Shown: piece by piece, positions 6,745 to 11,249 of the stretch
How the letters are laid out: each line of letters starts with the position of its first letter
Numbering within the stretch: position 1 is the stretch's first letter
Assembly: GCA_964430335.1 (NCBI GenBank)
Contig: CAYSEN010000016.1
Location: 1 to 15,280, forward strand
Direction of reading: 5' to 3'
Length of the DNA stretch: 15,280 nt
Source of the DNA: SIBU01 sp964430335
Lineage (GTDB): Bacteria > Patescibacteriota > Minisyncoccia > Phycocordibacterales > SIBU01
Notes under the pieces: model-generated
What the model was told of the DNA's origin: nothing
What the model saw: the letters and a program-made list of their open reading frames with translations, nothing else
Databases searched by the model: none
Program-made: the position numbers and the translations under genes

Positions 6745-6772
6745 ATACTAGCATTTTTTGTGAAATTAGCAA
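6745..6772 (-). promoter_or_regulatory. Possible promoter of tRNA-Glu
   Basis: On the minus strand: TTGCTA (6767-6772), 16-nt spacer, TAGTAT (6745-6750). Transcription would start about 39 nt before the tRNA. This is a modest match in A+T-rich DNA. Confidence 0.3.
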
Positions 6773-6785
6773 AAAGTGTTACGAT

Positions 6786-6814
6786 TTGGACGCAAGTAAG
6801 CGTCTTGCGACAAT
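6786..6814 (+). promoter_or_regulatory. Promoter of tRNA-Ser with a palindromic spacer
   Basis: TTGGAC (6786-6791), a 17-nt spacer and GACAAT (6809-6814) place the start about 5 nt before the tRNA. The spacer region holds two overlapping inverted repeats, GACGC/GCGTC and CGCAAG/CTTGCG, which could be an operator or chance. Confidence 0.45.
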
Positions 6815-6826
6815 TTGCAATATATT

Positions 6827-6913
6827 GGAGGAGTGGCTGAGTGGTTGAAGGCACCGCACTCGAAACGCGGCAGGGATGAAAGTCCCTCATGGGTTCAAAT
6901 CCCATCTCCTCCG
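6827..6913 (+). tRNA. tRNA-Ser (anticodon CGA)
   Basis: A class II tRNA of 87 nt: acceptor GGAGGAG/CTCCTCC, anticodon stem CCGCA/ACGCGG region around loop CTCGAAA, a long variable arm with stem AGGGA...TCCCT, T-arm ATGGG-TTCAAAT-CCCAT and discriminator G. Anticodon CGA reads TCG serine codons. CCA is not encoded; CTTGAG follows. The next 150 nt are packed with inverted and direct copies of its 3' end. Confidence 0.95.
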
Positions 6914-7061
6914 CTTGAGTCCGCGAAAGCGGAGGAGAGCAAACATGTTTTGTTTGCGTATGGGATTTGAAGAGGTTCTCCCATATTTTCGAGTAATTAT
7001 GATTAGGAGAAAATGGGAAACCTGTACTGAACCTGTAAGGTTCAAACATCCCATCTCCTCC
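6894..7061. repeat. Palindromic mosaic of tRNA-Ser 3'-end copies
   Basis: The tRNA 3' end (6894-6914) is matched by an inverted copy in two pieces: GCGGAGGAG (6929-6937, 9 of 9) pairs with the acceptor strand, and ATGGGATTTGAA (6960-6971, 12 of 12) pairs with the T-arm. Between them is a 22-nt hairpin (6938-6959; 7-bp stem GCAAACA/TGTTTGC, 5-nt loop). Next come an imperfect inverted repeat (about 6974-6990 with 7010-7023), a perfect hairpin GAACCT-GTA-AGGTTC (7029-7043), and a direct copy of the tRNA 3' end at 7039-7061 (GGTTCAAA, 2 extra nt, TCCCATCTCCTCC). There are no genes here. The outer direct copy resembles an attachment-site duplicate, but only about 160 nt separate it from the tRNA. 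Confidence 0.85.
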
Positions 7062-7141
7062 CCCAACGATACAAAGCTAAGCCTAAATTTCCTGCGGTAG
7101 AATGATAGTTACATTTAGGAGGTGGTATCAGAAATCCATGA

Positions 7142-7147
7142 TACAAT
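7142..7147 (+). promoter_or_regulatory. Possible -10 box just before the 62-residue protein gene
   Basis: TACAAT ends 7 nt before the ATG at 7155, the spacing expected for a leaderless mRNA. No convincing -35 is seen. A full Shine-Dalgarno-like AGGAGGTG lies at 7117-7124, too far from this ATG to serve it. Confidence 0.35.
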
Positions 7148-7154
7148 AACCTAC

Positions 7155-7343
7155 ATGAAAACACTTAAATGCGATTTGTGTGAGGCGACAGCCGAAGGCG
7201 AAACTTTTGAACAGTGGATGGAAGCACTTCAGCCACATTACATGCAGGCACACGCCGATGTGATGAACGACCCAAAAAACGGCCAAGCCGAAATGGAAAA
7301 GTGGATGGCCGACAATAAGGCTAGGTTTGAAAATTCCAATTAA
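7155..7343 (+). CDS. 62-residue protein with a C2H2-like pattern
   Basis: A small acidic protein of no family I can name with confidence. It carries C6-x2-C9 and H28-x4-H33, a CCHH spacing like a zinc finger but with a long 18-residue middle, and it ends in a charged helix. The MKTLKCDLC opening and overall size recall DUF1059-type proteins; this is only a resemblance. The frame stays open upstream to a GTG at 7122, but I prefer the ATG at 7155: the conserved-looking CxxC part begins there, and a -10-like TACAAT sits 7 nt upstream. It ends before a strong terminator shared with the gene on the other strand. Confidence 0.7.
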   Translation: MKTLKCDLCEATAEGETFEQWMEALQPHYMQAHADVMNDPKNGQAEMEKWMADNKARFENSN

Positions 7344-7384
7344 ACTTTTTGTTTTGATTTAGATTTTAAAACTAACTATAAACC

Positions 7385-7417
7385 AAAACCCCCGCGGGCA
7401 AGGCCCGCGGGGGTTTT
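7385..7417. terminator. Bidirectional terminator between convergent genes
   Basis: A perfect 15-bp stem (7385-7399 with 7403-7417) of CCCCCGCGGGC type with a 3-nt loop and A/T ends. It gives a T run on both strands, so it can end both the 62-residue gene and the secreted-protein gene. Confidence 0.93.
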
Positions 7418-7449
7418 GTGTTTTCTTAGCCTGCCTTAAAGCAAACTAA

Positions 7450-8559
7450 TTATTTATTCTTCTTGAAGATACCTGAGAACCAGTTACCTACCTTCTTCCA
7501 GAATCCTGGAGTTGTAGACTTTACCACAGCAGCTTCCTGTGAGTCATTTGAATCGGTAGTTGAAGAGTTGTTACCTGAAACGGCAACAGTAGTGTTGTTG
7601 TCTGTTCCATTTGAAGCAACACCAGTATTTGAAGTGTTAGCATTCTTTGCTAGATTTTCGTTGTACTGCTTACCTAGGTAACTTAGTGCAGCGAAATCGC
7701 TTTTCTTGTTACAAACAATGTCATTAATTTTCAATTGAGTTGTAATGTAGACATCTCCGCTTGGGATAGATGCTCCCCATGACTTTCTCAAAACATCATC
7801 AGAGTTCTTAAGTTGGAAAGCTTCAACAGCTGAAATAGTCTTGCTGTCATACACACCTGTAACATCTACTGTGTATCCTGCTTCTAGCAAGAACTTCTGT
7901 AGCTTAGTAACTTCTGCTTTGTCATTCTCTCTTCCTGAAAAGATGTAAGAATTTAGGTAAGGCTTACATGATCCTGTGTTTACGTTTACAACAGCATTAC
8001 CTGCACCTGATGTAGGAGCAACAGTTGAGGTCATTGCATTGTTCTGTGAAAGAGTTGAGTTGAAAGTGTATCCGTAAGGTGAACCGTTTCCTCCTCCCCC
8101 GCCACCACCTAGGCCAACTGGAGCTGAATTAGCAGGAGCTTCAGTAGTAGCTGTAGTTACGTTTGATGAATTTGAAGAAGCAGGAGATGCACCCGCTGGA
8201 GTGTTTGATGAGTTTGATCCCGCTGGAACTGTACCGCCTGTATTTGCTGAGTTTGAAGAGCCCGGGACACCCACTGAACCGACTGATACGTTTCCAGAGT
8301 TTGAGCTAGCTGGAGCTGAGACAGCTGGTGTATTTGCTGAGTTTGAAGAAGCAGGAACACCGACTGAACCGACTGACACGTTTCCAGAGTTTGATCCAGT
8401 TGGAGCTGATTCAGTGTTTGATGATCCTGATGAAGCAGGAGCAGCATCTTCAGCGTAAGCTACTGCACCTTGTACCAAAAGCAAAAGAGCGACAGCTAAC
8501 ACAACTGCGAACTTATTAAGTGAAGGCGAATTCTTTGATTTCTTTGTTTTTCTTTTCAT
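7450..8559 (-). CDS. Secreted SNSGN-repeat protein with a peptidoglycan-binding-like domain
   Basis: A 369-residue exported protein. Residues 1-36 form a signal peptide: a very basic start, a hydrophobic core (FAVVLAVALLLLVQG) and AYA before the likely cut. Residues about 45-135 are a Ser/Asn/Ala/Pro region with six SNSxN motifs, encoded partly by a 90-bp tandem repeat. A glycine run follows at 150-157. Residues about 198-283 match the peptidoglycan-binding-like domain common in Parcubacteria secreted proteins: EVTKLQKFLLEAGY, VTGVYDSKTISAVEAFQ and VYITTQLKINDIVC, with C198 and C283 at its two ends. The tail is Asn/Ser/Thr-rich and ends in a basic, aromatic segment (FWKKVGNWFSGIFKKNK). The frame stays open to 8709, but the ATG at 8559 starts the signal peptide. 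Its role is probably at the cell surface; the partner is unknown. Confidence 0.85.
   Translation of the reverse strand: MKRKTKKSKNSPSLNKFAVVLAVALLLLVQGAVAYAEDAAPASSGSSNTESAPTGSNSGNVSVGSVGVPASSNSANTPAVSAPASSNSGNVSVGSVGVPGSSNSANTGGTVPAGSNSSNTPAGASPASSNSSNVTTATTEAPANSAPVGLGGGGGGGNGSPYGYTFNSTLSQNNAMTSTVAPTSGAGNAVVNVNTGSCKPYLNSYIFSGRENDKAEVTKLQKFLLEAGYTVDVTGVYDSKTISAVEAFQLKNSDDVLRKSWGASIPSGDVYITTQLKINDIVCNKKSDFAALSYLGKQYNENLAKNANTSNTGVASNGTDNNTTVAVSGNNSSTTDSNDSQEAAVVKSTTPGFWKKVGNWFSGIFKKNK
8240..8419. repeat. 90-bp tandem repeat inside the secreted-protein gene
   Basis: Two near-identical copies, beginning at 8240 and 8330, each encode 30 residues with the motifs SNSAN and SNSGN. Differences are mostly single bases. 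Two in-frame copies suggest recent unit duplication, and copy number may vary between strains. Confidence 0.8.
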
Positions 8560-8626
8560 TTTTTTAATAATTACGCTAATAAAGTAATAAAATTTGTAAT
8601 AACTTGCACGGACTTTCCGTGTCTCA

Positions 8627-8670
8627 TATAAAAACCCATACGCAAGTGCAAATGCAAATGCGTACAGGGT
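8627..8670 (-). terminator. Terminator of the G+C-rich secreted-protein gene
   Basis: On the minus strand ACCC-TACGCA pairs with TGCGTA-GGGT (8659-8670 with 8634-8644, with small bulges) and TTTTTATAT follows. It lies 15 nt after the stop, in the gap before the next secreted-protein gene, so the two are probably separate transcripts. Confidence 0.7.
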
Positions 8671-8684
8671 GCGGGCAGTAATTA

Positions 8685-9692
8685 CTACTGCCGAGTGCGG
8701 AAGAACCAAAGGCCAGTGCCGTCGCCAGCGGAGACTTCATCCCCGTTGCCAGCGACGGCAATGAGGGTCCAGGTCTTGAGGTCGCGTGACGCATCCACGA
8801 AGGCCGAAATATCTCCGGGCTGCCGAATCTGGATGATCCCACCCCGGGAGAAAAGGATGTTCCCTTGGGGAGCGCTGGTAGCGACAACCTTTTCGAACGA
8901 GGCAACCACCGAACGATCGTCTCGAAGAATCGAGGCTCGGCAGTAGATCTTGAAGACCCCTCGGCCGGCGACGTAACTTCGGATGTTGTCGATTGCCGGT
9001 TGGTCGTTGGCGGCGTATGCCACGCCGGCGCCGATGTAGTACAGCTCGTTGATCGGCTCACTGATCGAACCAGAAACACGAACCACATCGTCGGCCGTAC
9101 CCTTCACACCGTCTGCGCCGTAGTAAAGACCACGGAACTCGGGGGAAAAGGTTGTAATTGTCGGAGTAAACGCAAGCGAAACAGCTGCGTCATTACTCCA
9201 AACCTTGATCTCCACCATGGAACCACTGAACGGTTCCGAGGAGACGATCCGAACTGGGAATCCGACACGACTGCCTCGCTGTTCTCCGTTGGCTGTCGGA
9301 TTCAAGACCCCGTTGTAGAGGGGCGCTGTGTCCGAGGCCATGATGTCGTTTACTGAGAACACATTCGCCAAGGCGAAGGTGCTCGGGCTGGTGCGCGACG
9401 TCGGGAGATCACCGATTTTCGTAAGTCCCCGGAGGAAGTCGATCACCTGATCACGAAACGGTCCAAATGTCGCGCTGACCTTGTCGTTCGGCATGACGTC
9501 GCTGTAGACATCGACCTTGACAGAGGTTGCCTGTGGCACGGGAATGTCAATTCCCGTCGAACCGCCGGCTGGGGCCGCGCCGGAGCGATGATCGGAAGTG
9601 TTACCGGAATTACTCGTGGTGGGAACCTGCGCGACGGCGGTGACGGTGAGGAGTGCGGTCGCAATGACCGCGACAAACTTGATGTATTTCAT
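8685..9692 (-). CDS. Secreted protein encoded by G+C-rich DNA, possibly acquired
   Basis: A 335-residue exported protein of no family I can name. Residues 1-22 are a classic signal peptide (MKYIKFVAVIATALLTVTAVAQ). A short Ser/Gly linker carries SNSGN (27-31), the motif repeated in the neighbouring secreted protein. The middle is a beta-rich region with GADGVKGTADDV at about 194-205, a Gly/Asp loop seen in repeat-bearing secreted proteins. The last 40 residues (DASRDLKTWTLIA...GLWFFRTR) resemble a C-terminal pattern I associate with secreted proteins of Verrucomicrobia and relatives. The DNA is far richer in G and C, mainly at third positions, than every other gene here. That suggests transfer from a G+C-rich donor. 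The ATG at 9692 starts the signal peptide; the stop is TAG. Confidence 0.8.
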   Translation of the reverse strand: MKYIKFVAVIATALLTVTAVAQVPTTSNSGNTSDHRSGAAPAGGSTGIDIPVPQATSVKVDVYSDVMPNDKVSATFGPFRDQVIDFLRGLTKIGDLPTSRTSPSTFALANVFSVNDIMASDTAPLYNGVLNPTANGEQRGSRVGFPVRIVSSEPFSGSMVEIKVWSNDAAVSLAFTPTITTFSPEFRGLYYGADGVKGTADDVVRVSGSISEPINELYYIGAGVAYAANDQPAIDNIRSYVAGRGVFKIYCRASILRDDRSVVASFEKVVATSAPQGNILFSRGGIIQIRQPGDISAFVDASRDLKTWTLIAVAGNGDEVSAGDGTGLWFFRTRQ

Positions 9693-9702
9693 TCGGAGTT
9701 TT

Positions 9703-9717
9703 GGCGGTTCTTCCGCC
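9703..9717 (-). promoter_or_regulatory. Hairpin just upstream of the G+C-rich gene's start
   Basis: GGCGG and CCGCC pair around a 5-nt loop, 10 nt before the ATG at 9692 on the minus strand. It covers the place where a ribosome would bind, so it may limit translation. A T run on the plus side also makes it look like a weak plus-strand terminator. Confidence 0.4.
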
Positions 9718-9957
9718 TTTTTGTGTCTATGTGCATGATTTCCCAGCGTTGTGCAGGGAGATCCTTTAAGCCTTATCTAGGTTGACCTAGAAGTTGGGCT
9801 ACTAGCGACCAATTCTGCATACTTTTTGGGTTTTGGCAAGGGCTGGCGCATACAATGCCACGCTATATCTATAGTGTAAATAGCACTTCTAATTATAAAA
9901 AAGGTTGAAGAATAAGGCTCAAATTAGAAACTCCTCAAAATGAACCTGAAAAACACA
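9718..9957. other. Intergenic region with two operator-like palindromes
   Basis: About 300 nt separate the G+C-rich gene from tsaD. I find no coding frame or RNA I recognise. It holds two perfect short palindromes: CTAGGT-TG-ACCTAG (9777-9790) and CTATA-TC-TATAG (9863-9874). Either could be a binding site for a dimeric regulator. The composition returns to A+T-rich toward tsaD. The promoter of the G+C-rich gene should lie here, but I cannot place it with confidence. Confidence 0.4.
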
Positions 9958-9986
9958 TTCCAATTATGCACATTTCCTGATAACAT
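9958..9986 (+). promoter_or_regulatory. Promoter of tsaD (leaderless)
   Basis: TTCCAA (9958-9963), a 17-nt spacer and TAACAT (9981-9986). The -10 ends exactly 6 nt before the ATG at 9993. Confidence 0.5.
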
Positions 9987-9992
9987 GACCGA

Positions 9993-11198
9993 ATGAAAAT
10001 TCTAGGAATCGAAACCAGTTGCGACGAAACAGCAATCAGTCTTGTTGAAATTAGGGACGACTCTGGATCTCAAGAAAGCCTCCGCATACTTAGCAATGTT
10101 GTTTTATCTCAAGTCGCCATTCACAAAGAATACGGGGGTGTCTTCCCTGCTCTCGCTAAAAGAGAGCACTCGAAGAATTTGGTGCCTGTTTTAGAAAAAG
10201 TTCTAATTGATTCTCAAACCAAAACGAACGAGAACGTAATTATTAGTTTCTCGGATGAGATGAGGGAAGAAATTGAAAAAATTTTGGCACGTGAACCGGA
10301 ACTTTTGAAAATGTTTTTGGAATTTGTTCCTAAAATGCCAAAACCTGAAATCGACATGATCGCGGTGACATACGGTCCAGGACTTGAGCCAGCGCTTTGG
10401 GTAGGAGTCAATTTCGCAAAAGCACTTTCTGTAATTTGGGACATACCCGTAATTCCGACAAATCATATGGAAGGACATATCCTGGTATCTTTGTTGCAGA
10501 AGAATACGGAATCATCAATTGCCAATTTTCAATTATCAAAACCGCAATTCCCTGCACTCGCACTTCTACTTAGCGGAGGACACACAGAAATGGTTCTAAT
10601 AGATGACACTCTACAATACAAGATTATTGGGCGAACATGTGATGACGCCGTAGGAGAGGCGTTTGATAAGGTCGCAAGAATCATGGGACTTCCCTATCCC
10701 GGCGGTCCGGAAATTTCCAAGCTTGCTGAAATCGCTCGCTCAAAAGGACCAAATGAAAATCAATTTAATTTGCCTAAGCCGATGATGCATTCCAAGAATC
10801 TTGATTTTTCTTTTTCTGGTTTGAAAACCGCTGTGCTTTATCTTGTGCAGAAATTGCCTTCACCAATTCCAGAAGATACGAAAATCGCCTTAGCGCGAGA
10901 ATTTGAAGACACTGTCACTGAAGTTATTATCAAAAAAGTGAAAAAAGCCATTGATTTGTACGGAACGAAAACTTTGATTCTCGGTGGAGGGGTTGTGGCG
11001 AATAAAAATATTAGAAAAGCAGTCGAAAATCTTTCTTCGACCGAAAATGTCAGTTTGTTTTTGCCAGAAATCAGCCACTCGACTGACAATGCGCTCATGA
11101 TATCAATCGCGGGCTACTTTAATAGATCGAAAGCTATAAAAAAGGACAGTGGTCTTCTCGAAATTAGGGCGGATGGAAATCTAAGTTTCCCAAGATAG
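9993..11198 (+). CDS. tsaD: tRNA N6-threonylcarbamoyladenosine transferase TsaD
   Basis: The catalytic subunit that transfers threonylcarbamoyl to A37 of ANN-decoding tRNAs, working with TsaB, TsaE and TsaC. The family motifs are all present: GIETSCDETA at the N-terminus, HKEYGGVFPALAKREH (44-59), the metal-binding NHMEGH (H158, H162), LLLSGGHTEM, DDAVGEAFDKVARIMGLPYPGGP (217-239), FSFSGLKTA, LILGGGVVANKNIR, and D365 in STDNALM. At 401 residues it is longer than the usual 340 or so. The excess is mainly a charged helical insertion at about 73-118, between VLEKVLID and IDMIAVTYGPG. I believe extra segments at this place occur in other Patescibacteria, but did not check. The start is supported by a -10 box 6 nt upstream. 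valS follows 51 nt later with its own promoter signal. Confidence 0.97.
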   Translation: MKILGIETSCDETAISLVEIRDDSGSQESLRILSNVVLSQVAIHKEYGGVFPALAKREHSKNLVPVLEKVLIDSQTKTNENVIISFSDEMREEIEKILAREPELLKMFLEFVPKMPKPEIDMIAVTYGPGLEPALWVGVNFAKALSVIWDIPVIPTNHMEGHILVSLLQKNTESSIANFQLSKPQFPALALLLSGGHTEMVLIDDTLQYKIIGRTCDDAVGEAFDKVARIMGLPYPGGPEISKLAEIARSKGPNENQFNLPKPMMHSKNLDFSFSGLKTAVLYLVQKLPSPIPEDTKIALAREFEDTVTEVIIKKVKKAIDLYGTKTLILGGGVVANKNIRKAVENLSSTENVSLFLPEISHSTDNALMISIAGYFNRSKAIKKDSGLLEIRADGNLSFPR

Positions 11199-11237
11199 TA
11201 AAAATCTAAAAAGCTTTTTTTCTGGCCGTATTTTTGA

Positions 11238-11243
11238 TATGAT
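11238..11243 (+). promoter_or_regulatory. -10 box of valS (leaderless)
   Basis: TATGAT lies exactly 6 nt before the ATG at 11250. The -35 region is only a T run, so promoter strength is uncertain. Confidence 0.45.
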
Positions 11244-11249
11244 TTCGTC

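Noticed and set aside
6466..7061. Integron attC sites or a CRISPR array
   Set aside because: No RYYYAAC/GTTRRRY core pair or cassette spacing was found, and the repeats are not of constant length with unique spacers. Each copy matches its own neighbouring tRNA instead.
6711..7100. Open reading frames on both strands across tRNA-Ser
   Set aside because: They overlap the tRNA gene and its repeat mosaic. Both are read from structural RNA and palindromes and show no protein features.
8157..8519. Several open frames inside the secreted-protein gene
   Set aside because: They come from the tandem repeat read in other frames (repeated EFEEAGTPTEPTD-type or poly-L/Q peptides). The frame with a signal peptide and a recognisable domain is the real gene.
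8865..9356. 163-codon plus-strand frame opposite the G+C-rich gene
   Set aside because: G+C-rich DNA gives long chance frames. The minus strand has the signal peptide, terminator and coherent protein.
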